A DNA stretch of 64,000 bases from Streptomyces guryensis (lineage in GTDB: Bacteria > Actinomycetota > Actinomycetes > Streptomycetales > Streptomycetaceae). Within the stretch, counting starts at the first letter, position 1; the number at the start of each line of letters is the position of its first letter. A program made the position numbers and the translations under genes. The notes below the pieces were generated by a model. It did not search any database and had not been told where the DNA came from. It saw only the letters and a program-made list of their open reading frames with translations. Below are positions 46,841-55,248 of this stretch, piece by piece. The stretch spans positions 62,001 to 126,000 of the forward strand of contig NZ_JAJSBI010000025.1 in the NCBI RefSeq assembly GCF_021261325.1, in the 5' to 3' direction.

Positions 46841-46870
46841 GTTCACAGGACGGTGGTTCACAGGACGGTG
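46841..46870. repeat. Tandem 15-bp duplication across the esterase stop codon
   Basis: GTTCACAGGACGGTG is repeated twice, at 46841-46855 and 46856-46870. The copy nearer the gene holds its last codons and TGA; the outer copy repeats them after the stop. Confidence 0.9.
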
Positions 46871-48012
46871 TCGAGCCAGCTGAAGACCTCGTCCTGCATA
46901 CGGTCGACGAAGACATGGCCGAGGTCGGGCCAGGTCCTGAGGTGCAACCGCTCCTCGGCGTGGCGGGAGCGCCAGACGGCGCGCAGCTTCTCGTGAGCCG
47001 TGCGGACGCCGTCGGCGGGGAAGAGCGGGTCGAGCCCGCCGTTGAAGAACAGCATCGGCCGGGGTGCGCCGATGCTCGCCACGTCGGGGAAGTCGAGGGA
47101 CCGGGACAGCCCGGGATGGAGCATGTAGTACGAGGACTGCCCGCGCAGCGTGTTGTTGCCGGGCACCATCATGTCCTTCAGGCCGGTCATCCAGCAGACG
47201 GAGGCGACCGCCGCGATGTCGTCGGTCAGCGCGGCCGTCTGCCAGGCGCGGTAGGCGCCCATGGAGAACCCGACGGCCGCGACCCGGCGCGCGTCCACGC
47301 GGTCGAGGCCGGCCAGGAACCCGGCGGCCCGGGCGTCCTCGCGGGCCATGAGCCCGGCGAGGGAGGAGCCGAGGTTGTAGAAGTTGGAGGCGAGGGCCTG
47401 CTGCTGGTCGTAGGCGACCGGACCGCGGTCGCCCCATCCGAGCGCGTCGGCGCACAACACCACATGGCCGCGGCGGGCCAGTTCGTCGCCGACGAAGCGG
47501 CCGCTGAAGTACTTGTCGGCCCAGGCCTGCGCGGAGGCGAGGCGGGTGTCGTCGTACCAGGGCCGGACGAGTTTCTCCTTCCCGATGTCGAACCTGGCTC
47601 CGTGGTCGTGCAGGAGGACGACCGCGGGGAAGGGTCCGGTGCCGTGCGGGGTCAGCAAAGCGGCGCGGACACGGTCGTAGCGCGTGAGGGAAAGAGTCAC
47701 CAACTCCCTTGTGAAACCGTCCCCTTGACTGCTTTCACCGAACTCGGGCGCGTACGGTGTCCCGTCCTGCCGTGCGAGGAGGAGATGCTCCTCGACCTTG
47801 GCGCGGGCGGTGCGGCGCCAGGCCCGGAAGTCGCGGACGGGGGAAGTCCCCCAGGCGAGGGGGAAGCCGAGCCCGTCCTTGAGGGCCTGGTGGAAGTCGG
47901 GGAGGTTGTCGTCGACGAGGCCGGCGGCCCCTGCGGCCTGCGGGGTTCCGCCGAGGAACGCGGCCGCGGCGGCTCCCGTCACGAAGGTGCGGCGGTTCAG
48001 CGGCTCAGGCAT
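46858..48012 (-). CDS. Secreted alpha/beta-hydrolase esterase (dienelactone hydrolase/acetyl esterase-like)
   Basis: 384 residues. The twin-arginine signal (NRRTFVTGAAAAAFLGG, residues 6-22) precedes an alpha/beta-hydrolase fold with VVLLHDHGARFDIGKEK, the nucleophile elbow GFSMGAYRA, a FFNGGLDPLFPADG acid loop and DLGHVFVD with the catalytic His. It resembles large dienelactone-hydrolase-like or acetyl xylan esterase-like enzymes; in this place removal of acetyl groups from pectin is likely, but unproven. The ATG overlaps the upstream PL1 gene's end by eight bases, so it is co-translated. Confidence 0.82.
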   Translation of the reverse strand: MPEPLNRRTFVTGAAAAAFLGGTPQAAGAAGLVDDNLPDFHQALKDGLGFPLAWGTSPVRDFRAWRRTARAKVEEHLLLARQDGTPYAPEFGESSQGDGFTRELVTLSLTRYDRVRAALLTPHGTGPFPAVVLLHDHGARFDIGKEKLVRPWYDDTRLASAQAWADKYFSGRFVGDELARRGHVVLCADALGWGDRGPVAYDQQQALASNFYNLGSSLAGLMAREDARAAGFLAGLDRVDARRVAAVGFSMGAYRAWQTAALTDDIAAVASVCWMTGLKDMMVPGNNTLRGQSSYYMLHPGLSRSLDFPDVASIGAPRPMLFFNGGLDPLFPADGVRTAHEKLRAVWRSRHAEERLHLRTWPDLGHVFVDRMQDEVFSWLDTVL

Positions 48013-49333
48013 ATGGCCTCCCGGCGCCCGCGTGCCGCAGGACGTACCGCTGCACGGCGGAAGCGGTCGTCAGCGGCCGGTAGGAGTAGACGTCTACGGG
48101 GGCCCACCCCACGTCGTCCGTCAGGCCGATGCCGCTCGCCACCGCGTCCAGGCGTGCGGGCCGGCCGTCGAACCAGGAGCCGGTGTCGTGGAAGTGCTCG
48201 CCCCCGTAGTTCGCGACCGCGAGGGACGGCTCACCGCGCGGGTAGGCGAAGACGTTGCGCTCGGAGAAGATCGCGGACTCCACGCCGGCGCCGAGGGCGT
48301 ACAGGGTGGCGGCCGCCCGGCCCCGGTAGACGTTGTTGACGACGTGCACCTGCCCGAAGCGGACGCGCGGCCCGCGCTGCACGATGTCGGTGAAGAGGTT
48401 CCGGGCGAAGGTGACCCTGAGGTGCCCGCGGTCGCGCTCCCCTCGCCCGTCGCCCGATCCGATGAGGAGTGCCTTGTCGTGGTCGTCGAACCGGCTGTCG
48501 GAGACGGTGATGAAGTCGGAGCCGTCTTCGATGTCCAGCAGCCCGTCGTGCCGTTGGACGTGCTCGCCGTGGAAGCCGAGGGGCGCCTCGCGGTCGGGGA
48601 AGCGGCCGTCGGTGAAGGTGCAGTGGTCGACCCAGATGTGCCGGCCGGTGATCACGGTCATCGCGTCGAAGCGTGCGTTCCAGTTGCCCTGCGGCCCGTC
48701 GTTGGGCGACCAGGTGGTGAAGTGGTCGACGGGCGCTTCGAGGCGCAGGTTGCGGATGACGATGTCCGTGCCGGTGTTGACGGTCAGGAAGACCCCGAGC
48801 AGCCGCGCGTCCTTCCCGACACCGACGAGGGTGGTGTTGCTCGGCACGGTGAGCTGGATCTGCGCCTTCTCCCTCGCCGAGCCGCTCTGCCGCAGCCCGC
48901 GTTGCTGCCTGCAGTAGTCGTGGCGGGTGTCGGACCAGGTGGTGCCGTCCGGCCCGAAGCAGGACATGTACCTGCCCAGGTCGTATCCGGGGGCGTAGTC
49001 CTGCTCGCCGAGCGTGGAACCGTCGTCCGCCTCGTGGCCGTCGACGGTCCCGGCGACCCGGATCACCTTGGGTGCGGTGGGGTCACCGTCACCCGCCAGC
49101 GCCTCCTTCAGTTCGGCACGGGTGTGCACCGTGCGGGTCGCGCCGCCCGCGCCGCCGGTGGTACCGCCGTCGGTCGAGGCCCACCCGACGGCGCCGCGCT
49201 CCGCAGCGGAGGCAGCCACCGTCGGCGGTAGGAGCAGCCACGCGCCCGCAAGCAGGGCGACGACCGCGCTCTTGAGGGGCGCGGGGAACGGCGCGATCAG
49301 CCACGACGGACCCGCAGTCGACCGGCGCCCCAT
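48005..49333 (-). CDS. Pectate lyase, polysaccharide lyase family 1
   Basis: 442 residues. The parallel-beta-helix PL1 signatures are complete: IWVDHCTFTDGRFPDRE, DGLLDIEDGSDFITVSDSRFDDHDK (split), and QRGPRVRFGQVHVVNN with the catalytic Arg. Ca-binding Asp residues are in the DGLLD part. The signal peptide hydrophobic core is AVVALLAGAWLLLPP; the 27 residues before it are encoded partly by an intergenic repeat (49275-49310). ATG 49333 is chosen; ATG at 49393 in frame would overlap the PME. It is translationally coupled to the esterase downstream. Confidence 0.9.
   Translation of the reverse strand: MGRRSTAGPSWLIAPFPAPLKSAVVALLAGAWLLLPPTVAASAAERGAVGWASTDGGTTGGAGGATRTVHTRAELKEALAGDGDPTAPKVIRVAGTVDGHEADDGSTLGEQDYAPGYDLGRYMSCFGPDGTTWSDTRHDYCRQQRGLRQSGSAREKAQIQLTVPSNTTLVGVGKDARLLGVFLTVNTGTDIVIRNLRLEAPVDHFTTWSPNDGPQGNWNARFDAMTVITGRHIWVDHCTFTDGRFPDREAPLGFHGEHVQRHDGLLDIEDGSDFITVSDSRFDDHDKALLIGSGDGRGERDRGHLRVTFARNLFTDIVQRGPRVRFGQVHVVNNVYRGRAAATLYALGAGVESAIFSERNVFAYPRGEPSLAVANYGGEHFHDTGSWFDGRPARLDAVASGIGLTDDVGWAPVDVYSYRPLTTASAVQRYVLRHAGAGRPYA
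49275..49310. repeat. Intergenic-type repeat captured by the 5' end of a PL1 gene
   Basis: AGGGGCGCGGGGAACGGCGC and the following GATCAGCCACGACGGA match the repeat variants at 38357 and 53766, but here the sequence is read in the minus-strand pectate lyase frame, giving PSWLIAPFPAPLK in front of the signal peptide core. Confidence 0.7.
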
Positions 49334-49355
49334 CGCGGCACGACCAGCGGAGCGC

Positions 49356-50381
49356 CTACGCACGGGGCCGCCAGTCGCCGAGATACACCTCACGGGTGTG
49401 CAGCCGAACCTCGTTCGGGGCGAGTTGAGGCCGGTTCTCCGGAACCGTGATCACCGCTCCCGGGCCCGTGTTGCCGTACTCCCTGAACCGCATCGTCTGC
49501 CAGGGGTAGGCGTCCCGCATGTTGACGTAGGGCGTGACCGGGTCGATGCCGGACCCGATCCGGGTGTCCCGGACGACGAGGGACGGCCACGCGGTGGTCT
49601 CGTACGACGGGACCCAGGGCCGGGCCAGCTTGTACGCCCCGTCCTCGGCGCCGGAGGTGATGCGGGAGCGTACGGCGAGGATGCCGTGCGGGTTGGCGCG
49701 GGCGGTGGAGGGGGCGAAGACCATGCCCTTGGGGGTGAAGGTCACGTCCCTCTGCAGCGTGTGGAAGTGGCACTCCTCGAACACGGCGGTCGCCCGGCCG
49801 AAGACGAAGTCGACGTCACCCTCCACGTAGCAGTGGGCGAAGTACTGCCGGTCGAAGGCGTCGAGTGCGGTCGTGTCGACGAAGAGGGTGTCCTGGTGGG
49901 CCAGGAGGCGGACGTTCTCGAAGCTCGACCGGTCACCCGTCACGTACGCGGCCACGGCCTGGGTGCCGGTGATGTCCGGGTGGTCGGCGCGCAGCCAGTC
50001 GTTGGCGAGGGTCAGGTCGAGGACGGTCAGTCCGGGGGCCGCGGAGGTGAAGGTGGCGGAGCCCGGCGTCCCGTACGTCGTGCCGTCGGGCTTCTTCGTG
50101 CCGTTCGCGTGGTCGAAGACGATGACGGTGTCGCGTGGCTCGCAGGTGGCGCCGCGGATCGTCAACTCGCCCTTGTCGGCCGGGATGTTGACGACCTCGC
50201 GGTATGTCCCCGGGTGCACGACGATCGTGTGGCCTGGTCCGTCCACCGCTTCCACGGCTGCCTGCACGGAGTCGCCGGGGCGGACGTGCAGGACAGGACG
50301 GCGGGTGCCCGCGAAGGCGGGTCCGGCTCCGGCGGTGACCAGGCCTGCGGTGATGCCCGCCAGAAGAGTGCGTCGGTGCAT
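49356..50381 (-). CDS. Pectinesterase (carbohydrate esterase family 8)
   Basis: 341 residues with a signal peptide (RRTLLAGITAGLVTAG, cleavage near AFA-G, about 24). It removes methyl esters from homogalacturonan. Motifs: GTYREVVNI, AHQDTLFVD with the first catalytic Asp (Asp164), EGDVDFVFGRA with the second (Asp191), and KLARPWVP carrying the active-site Arg/Trp. It lies between the PL1 gene and its paralogue at 50383, two bases from the latter. Confidence 0.94.
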   Translation of the reverse strand: MHRRTLLAGITAGLVTAGAGPAFAGTRRPVLHVRPGDSVQAAVEAVDGPGHTIVVHPGTYREVVNIPADKGELTIRGATCEPRDTVIVFDHANGTKKPDGTTYGTPGSATFTSAAPGLTVLDLTLANDWLRADHPDITGTQAVAAYVTGDRSSFENVRLLAHQDTLFVDTTALDAFDRQYFAHCYVEGDVDFVFGRATAVFEECHFHTLQRDVTFTPKGMVFAPSTARANPHGILAVRSRITSGAEDGAYKLARPWVPSYETTAWPSLVVRDTRIGSGIDPVTPYVNMRDAYPWQTMRFREYGNTGPGAVITVPENRPQLAPNEVRLHTREVYLGDWRPRA

Positions 50382-50382
50382 G

Positions 50383-51519
50383 TCAGCACTCCTCCTTCCA
50401 CGGCTTCCAGTCGCCGAGGTGGACCTCGCGGGTCGCCGACTGCGCCTGTGCGTCGGTGAGTTGAGGGCGGTTCTCGGGAACGGTGATCTCGGCGCCGGGT
50501 CCGCAGTTGCGGTACTCGGCGAACCGCTGGTTCTGCCAGGGATAGGTGTCCGCCATGTTGGTGTAGGGCGCGACCGCGTCGATCCCGGGCCCGAGGCGGG
50601 TGTCCCGGACGGTGAGCATCGGGCGGGCGGTGGTGTCGGAGCCTGGCACCCAGGGCCGGGCCAGCTTGTAGTAGGCGTCCGGTGCTTCGCTGCTCACGCG
50701 GCTGCGTGTCACCAGGTAGCCGCACGGGTTGGCGACCGCCGTGGAGGGCGCGAAGACGAAGCCGTACGGGGCGGCGGCCAGGTCGGTGCGGTTCAGGGTG
50801 CGGAAGTGGCAGTCCTCGTACACCGCGGTCGCCCGGCCGAAGACGAAGTCGACGTCACCCTCCACGTAGCAGTGCGCGAAGTACTGCCGGGCGAAGGTGC
50901 CGAGCGCCATCGAGTCGGCGTACAGGGTGTCCTGGTGGCCGAGGAAGCGGCAGTGGGTGAACGAACTCCGGTCGCCCTGCACCTTGACGGCCACCGCCTG
51001 TGTGCCCGTGATGTCGGGGTGGTCGGCGCGCAGCCAGTCGTTGGCGAACGTGATCCAGCGGGCGGTGAAACCGTCCGCCTGCAGGGTCGTGGTGGCGGAG
51101 CCGGTGGTGCCGTAGGTGCCGCCGCCGGGCTTGGGGGTGCCGGCCGCGTTGTCGTACACGATGACGACGTCACGGGGGTCCTCCGAGGCGCCGATCCAGG
51201 TCGCTTCCGTGCGGGTGACGTCGACGGCGACCGTCTCCCGGTAGACACCGGGGGCGAGGACGAGCGTCCGGCCGGTGCCGCTCGCGGCGGTCACGGCGGC
51301 CTGGACGGTGGTGAAGTCGCCGCGGCCCTGCTGGTCGACGTAGAGGGTGCCGGGCGTGAGGCGGCGGTCCGGGGAACCGTACCGGCCGAACGGGCGCGCC
51401 CCCGAGTCGGCCCGCGCGGGCGTCGACGCGAGTCCGAGCGCGGCGGCGGCCCCCGCGCTCGCTACGAGGAAACCCCGTCTGGACAACGGGTGTTGAGGGT
51501 GAAGTGAGGGCGAGGGCAT
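50383..51519 (-). CDS. Pectinesterase (carbohydrate esterase family 8), tandem paralogue
   Basis: 378 residues. The twin-arginine signal (SRRGFLVASAGAAAALG) precedes a CE8 domain very like the neighbour, with the same GVYRETV, GHQDTLYAD, HCYVEGDVDFVFGRATAV and KLARPWVPG segments. The end GDWKPWKEEC differs from GDWRPRA of the neighbour. The two genes are two bases apart and no doubt arose by duplication; different start signals (Sec and Tat) suggest different export routes. Confidence 0.94.
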   Translation of the reverse strand: MPSPSLHPQHPLSRRGFLVASAGAAAALGLASTPARADSGARPFGRYGSPDRRLTPGTLYVDQQGRGDFTTVQAAVTAASGTGRTLVLAPGVYRETVAVDVTRTEATWIGASEDPRDVVIVYDNAAGTPKPGGGTYGTTGSATTTLQADGFTARWITFANDWLRADHPDITGTQAVAVKVQGDRSSFTHCRFLGHQDTLYADSMALGTFARQYFAHCYVEGDVDFVFGRATAVYEDCHFRTLNRTDLAAAPYGFVFAPSTAVANPCGYLVTRSRVSSEAPDAYYKLARPWVPGSDTTARPMLTVRDTRLGPGIDAVAPYTNMADTYPWQNQRFAEYRNCGPGAEITVPENRPQLTDAQAQSATREVHLGDWKPWKEEC

Positions 51520-51589
51520 GCGGGCGCTCCTTCGCGGTGCGGCTCATGGGAGAAGCGGCCGGGGCGCAGGGCGCCCCGGCCGGGGGGCG

Positions 51590-52903
51590 TCAGCGCAGGG
51601 TGCCTGCGCCCGCGCAGTGGTCGACGATCCCGGGGACCGCCCGGGCCGGATCGACCTTCGTCCGCAGGGTCGGCGTCCAGCCGGCGCCCGACCGGAGGAT
51701 CTCGGTGGGCACTTCGGCGTTGTGGACGGCGATCAGATCGGTCGGCTCACCGTTGACGTAGTTGTCGTCGGCGGTGAGCGGCGAGTCCTTCCACTTCTTC
51801 AGGATCGAACCGGCCTCGACGCCGTCCGGGAGCGTGAACGCGTTGTGCTCGGCGACGAGTTGGGACTCCATTCCGATGCCGTAGCTGTAGGAGAAGCCGT
51901 CCTTGGCCACGAAGTGGTTGTTGTACGAGTCGACCTGCCCGAAGCGGACGCGCGGGGCGCGCTCCACCAGGTTCGAGAACAGGTTGTGGTGGAAGGTGAC
52001 CTTCAGATGCCCCCGGTCGACGGCGGCCGTCGAGGCGCTGTCGCTGTTGCCGATCAGGATCGTCTTGTCGTGGTCCTCGAAGACGTTCCAGGAGGCCGTG
52101 ACGTAGTCGGCGCCCTTGACGATGTCGAGCTCGCCGTCGTGCTGCTCGAAGATCCGCCCGTAGTAGTACGGCAGTGTGCTGTCCGGGTGGTCGCCGTCGG
52201 TGAACGTGTTGTGGTCCATCCACACATGCGTGGACCCGTAGATCACCGCGCTGTCGTACTCGGAGTTCCAGTTGCCGTCGGCGGTGTCGGTCGGGTCCCA
52301 CTGCGGGAAGCAGTCCAGGGGGCTCTCGAAGGTCAGGTTCCGGACGACGACATTGTCGACGGCCTTGATCTGCAGGCTGGCGCCCTTGAAGCCGGCGTCC
52401 TTGCCGACGCCGATGATGGTGGTGTTGGCGGGCACGGCGGCCTTGATGTAGGCGTCCTGCTTGGCCTCGGAGGCGCGGCGCAGGCCCTCGGGGCTGTTGT
52501 CGGGCTCGCCGTCCAGGTTCTTGTCGTGGCCCCAGACCGCGGGGTCGTACGTCTTCAGATAGGTGTCGAAGTCGTACCCCGGTACCTCGAAGGAGGCACA
52601 GCTCGGGCCGTCGGCGTCGATCGTCCCCTTGACTCTGATGATCTTCGGTGCGCTACCGCCGTCGGCGAGGGCGGCCTTGAAGCCGGCCCAGTCGGTGACG
52701 GTGTAGACATGCGCGGCGTCGGCGGCGGCACCGCCGGTGGTGCCGGTGCCGTAGGAGCCCCAGCCGTCGTTGGCGCCGAGCGTCTGTCGGCCGAGGTCCC
52801 GGGCCTGGGCGTGGGCGGAGGCGGTTCCCGTGACGCCGAGCACCAGGGCGGTGCATCCCAGGACGGCAGCTATGACACGTCCATGACATTTCTGTGTACG
52901 CAC
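51590..52903 (-). CDS. Pectate lyase, polysaccharide lyase family 1
   Basis: 437 residues. The signal peptide (RVIAAVLGCTALVLGVTG, cleavage near ASAHA) precedes a PL1 domain: HVWMDHNTFTDGDHPDS, DGELDIVKGADYVTASWN and VERAPRVRFGQVDSYNNHF with the catalytic Arg. GTG 52903 has AAGGAGAG nine bases upstream and gives the signal peptide directly. It is the closest paralogue of the PL1 at 60844 (same DCFP, GNSDSA segments). Confidence 0.93.
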   Translation of the reverse strand: MRTQKCHGRVIAAVLGCTALVLGVTGTASAHAQARDLGRQTLGANDGWGSYGTGTTGGAAADAAHVYTVTDWAGFKAALADGGSAPKIIRVKGTIDADGPSCASFEVPGYDFDTYLKTYDPAVWGHDKNLDGEPDNSPEGLRRASEAKQDAYIKAAVPANTTIIGVGKDAGFKGASLQIKAVDNVVVRNLTFESPLDCFPQWDPTDTADGNWNSEYDSAVIYGSTHVWMDHNTFTDGDHPDSTLPYYYGRIFEQHDGELDIVKGADYVTASWNVFEDHDKTILIGNSDSASTAAVDRGHLKVTFHHNLFSNLVERAPRVRFGQVDSYNNHFVAKDGFSYSYGIGMESQLVAEHNAFTLPDGVEAGSILKKWKDSPLTADDNYVNGEPTDLIAVHNAEVPTEILRSGAGWTPTLRTKVDPARAVPGIVDHCAGAGTLR

Positions 52904-52920
52904 TGTGCGGCTCTCCTTGG

Positions 52921-53727
52921 TTACGCGACCGGGGCGCTGCTCGCCTCGGGCCAGGTGATCCAGGACGTCGGAATCTCGTCGTGCAGCCGGATGACGTCCC
53001 GCGGCGCGAGCACCCGTGTGCGCAGCAACTCCTGCGCCACGAGCCGCGCCACGGCGATGGCACCCGGCGGATTGAAGTGCGTGTTGTCCTGCTCGGTGGC
53101 GGTCCAGTTGAAGTAGACCTTCGTCTCCTCGACCCCGAGCCGCTGCCACAGCGCGAGCGACAGCGCCTCGATGTCGAGCAGCGCCACCCGCTCCCGCCCG
53201 GCGAGCGCGCGCATCGCCGCCGGATACTCGCCGTGAGTCGGCACGGCGTTCCCGTCCGCGTCGAACCTGCGGCGCTCGACGGGGGTCGCGAGCACGGGCC
53301 GGGCGCCGTGCGACCGCGCTCCCTCGATGTACTGCCGCAGATACTGCTGGTACGTCGTCCAGGGCTCGGTGTAGCGGGTGGGGTCGTCGCTCTTCTCGTC
53401 GTTGTGCGCGAACTGGATGAGGAGGAAGTCGCCCGGCTTGATCAGCCCGAGAATGACTTCGAGTCGGCCTTCGTCGATGAAACTCTTCGAACTGCGCCCA
53501 TTCACCGCATGGTTGGCGACGGACAGGCCTTTGTTCAGGAAGAACGGAAGCGCCATACCCCACCCGGTCTCGGGAGCGGCGTCGGCGTATTTCTGGGCCG
53601 CGGTGGAATCACCGGCGATGTAGAGCGTGCGGGGGCGCTGCGCTGCTTGTGCGGTACCGATGCCCGTGAGGGCGAGAGGAACGGCGGCAACAGCCGCCAG
53701 GCTGACCTGTCTGCGGGTAAGGGACAC
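52921..53727 (-). CDS. Rhamnogalacturonan acetylesterase (SGNH hydrolase, CE12-like)
   Basis: 268 residues with a signal peptide (TRRQVSLAAVAAVPLAL, cleavage near AQAAQ). The SGNH blocks are IAGDSTAA (Ser), NHAVNGRSSKSF (Gly/Asn), IQFAHNDEK and the DNTHFNPPG block (Asp/His). Family members remove acetyl groups from rhamnogalacturonan. GTG 53727 with GAAAGG upstream is preferred over TTG 53742. It is followed by PL1 17 bp later. Confidence 0.92.
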   Translation of the reverse strand: MSLTRRQVSLAAVAAVPLALTGIGTAQAAQRPRTLYIAGDSTAAQKYADAAPETGWGMALPFFLNKGLSVANHAVNGRSSKSFIDEGRLEVILGLIKPGDFLLIQFAHNDEKSDDPTRYTEPWTTYQQYLRQYIEGARSHGARPVLATPVERRRFDADGNAVPTHGEYPAAMRALAGRERVALLDIEALSLALWQRLGVEETKVYFNWTATEQDNTHFNPPGAIAVARLVAQELLRTRVLAPRDVIRLHDEIPTSWITWPEASSAPVA

Positions 53728-53765
53728 AACGGTGCCTTTCAAACAGGGGTCGGGGAAACTTCCCT

Positions 53766-53794
53766 AGGGGCGCGGGGAACTGCGCGACCGGCCA
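53766..53794. repeat. Intergenic repeat variant
   Basis: AGGGGCGCGGGGAACTGCGC and the next bases GACCGGCCA are another copy of the family at 33763, 38357 and 49275, between the solute-binding protein and acetylesterase genes, with CCCTAGGGG at its left end. Confidence 0.65.
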
Positions 53795-53836
53795 CGATCC
53801 GACCGGCAGTCCCCCACCACTCGAAACCACCCGGTC

Positions 53837-55180
53837 TCAGTGGTTCTTCTTCCAGTCCGCCTGCGCCTTGTTCAACTGATCGGCAAGCGAGTCCAAGAAC
53901 GCCTTCGCCGTCATCTTCCCGAGCAGCACCTTCTGGAGGTTCGGCTCGTTGTCGGCCTTGGAGATCGTGTTCCAGTCCGGCAGGTAGTACGGCAACTGCA
54001 CGATCTTGGTGGCAGCCCCGTTCAGCGCGCCGGCGGCCAGCTTCGTGGGCTCGGCCTTCTGGATCCATGCGTCCTGCGCGGCTTCCGTGTTCGCCGGAAT
54101 CTGCCCCGCGGACTGGTTGAACTTCGAGTTCTCCTCGTGCGAGACGGCGAACTCGACGAACTTCCAGGCAGCCGACTTGTTCTTGCTGGACTTGAAGACA
54201 CTCAGTCCGTCGACCGGATTGGAGATCTGAACGCGTGTGCCGTTGTCCTGCGTCGGGTTGGGCAGCCCCCGGAACTTGTCCGCGCCCAGAGCCTTCAAGT
54301 GGTCCTGGTACGAACCGAGGTTGTGGCTCAGCATCCCGATCGTGCCGCTGTCCCACTGGGCGACCATTTTGGTGAAGTCGTTGTTGACGTCGGCGGAAGG
54401 GGTGTCCTTCTTGTAGAGCGCGACGTACTTCTCCAACGCGGCGACGTTCTTGGGGTCGTTGACGGTGGTCTTGTCGCCGTTCCAGAACGACGTGATACCG
54501 CTCTGGCTGTACGACGCGTCCAGCGCCGGCGCAATGGAGCCCTCGCCACCGCGAATGGTGAACCCGAACTCGTTCTTGCTCTTGTCGGTGAGTCTGTCGG
54601 CGGCCTCGTAGAACTTCGACCAGGTCGTCGGCGCGTCCAGACCGGCTTTCTTGAACAGGTCGGTGCGGTACCACAGCGTGCCGTTGTTGGACGAGGTCGG
54701 GATCTGGTACAGCTTGCCGCCGCCACCCGCTGCCTTGCTGCTCTCCAGCAGGTTCTGGCTCAGCTTGCCGTTCAGCGAGCTCTTCGCCAGGCGGCTGTCC
54801 AGCGGCTCCAGCGCGCCCTGGACCGCGACCTCGGCGAGCATCGCGGTGCCCACCCCGCCGACGTCGGGCAGGCCGCCGCCCTGGATGGCGGTGTCGTACT
54901 TGGACTGGGCGCTCGCTGCCGGAATGCCCACGTAGTTGACCTTGATGTCCGGGTTCTTCTTCTCGAAGTCGGCGATGATCTGCTTCCAGATGTCGGTCCG
55001 GACACCGCCGTTGTTGTCCCAGAAGGTGATCTCGCCTTTGCCGGAGCCCTCGTTGCCCTTGTCCCCCGCGCTGCCGCTGCCGTCGTCGCCGCAGGCGGTG
55101 GCGGTCAGCGCGAGCACGGAGCCCAGGGCGACGGCGACGGCCGCGCGCCTGCTTCTGCGGTTGCGGATACTGCTCTTCAT
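53837..55180 (-). CDS. Extracellular sugar-binding lipoprotein of an ABC transporter
   Basis: 447 residues, family 1 solute-binding protein. The lipobox LTATAC places the lipidated Cys at residue 30. Family segments are GEITFWDNNGGVRTDIWKQI, NNGTLWYRTDLFKKAGLDAPTTW and PNPTQDNGTRVQISNPVDGL. It should bind pectin-derived oligosaccharides and hand them to the permeases encoded 7 to 9 kb upstream (62133-63949). No ATPase gene is near. ATG 55180 is preceded by AGAAGAAGAGAG. Confidence 0.92.
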   Translation of the reverse strand: MKSSIRNRRSRRAAVAVALGSVLALTATACGDDGSGSAGDKGNEGSGKGEITFWDNNGGVRTDIWKQIIADFEKKNPDIKVNYVGIPAASAQSKYDTAIQGGGLPDVGGVGTAMLAEVAVQGALEPLDSRLAKSSLNGKLSQNLLESSKAAGGGGKLYQIPTSSNNGTLWYRTDLFKKAGLDAPTTWSKFYEAADRLTDKSKNEFGFTIRGGEGSIAPALDASYSQSGITSFWNGDKTTVNDPKNVAALEKYVALYKKDTPSADVNNDFTKMVAQWDSGTIGMLSHNLGSYQDHLKALGADKFRGLPNPTQDNGTRVQISNPVDGLSVFKSSKNKSAAWKFVEFAVSHEENSKFNQSAGQIPANTEAAQDAWIQKAEPTKLAAGALNGAATKIVQLPYYLPDWNTISKADNEPNLQKVLLGKMTAKAFLDSLADQLNKAQADWKKNH

Positions 55181-55248
55181 TGGTCGGCTCTCTTCTTCTG
55201 GATCCAGCGGAGATATGAAGTTGTGGGGGGTCTGCTTCGGAAGGCCGA

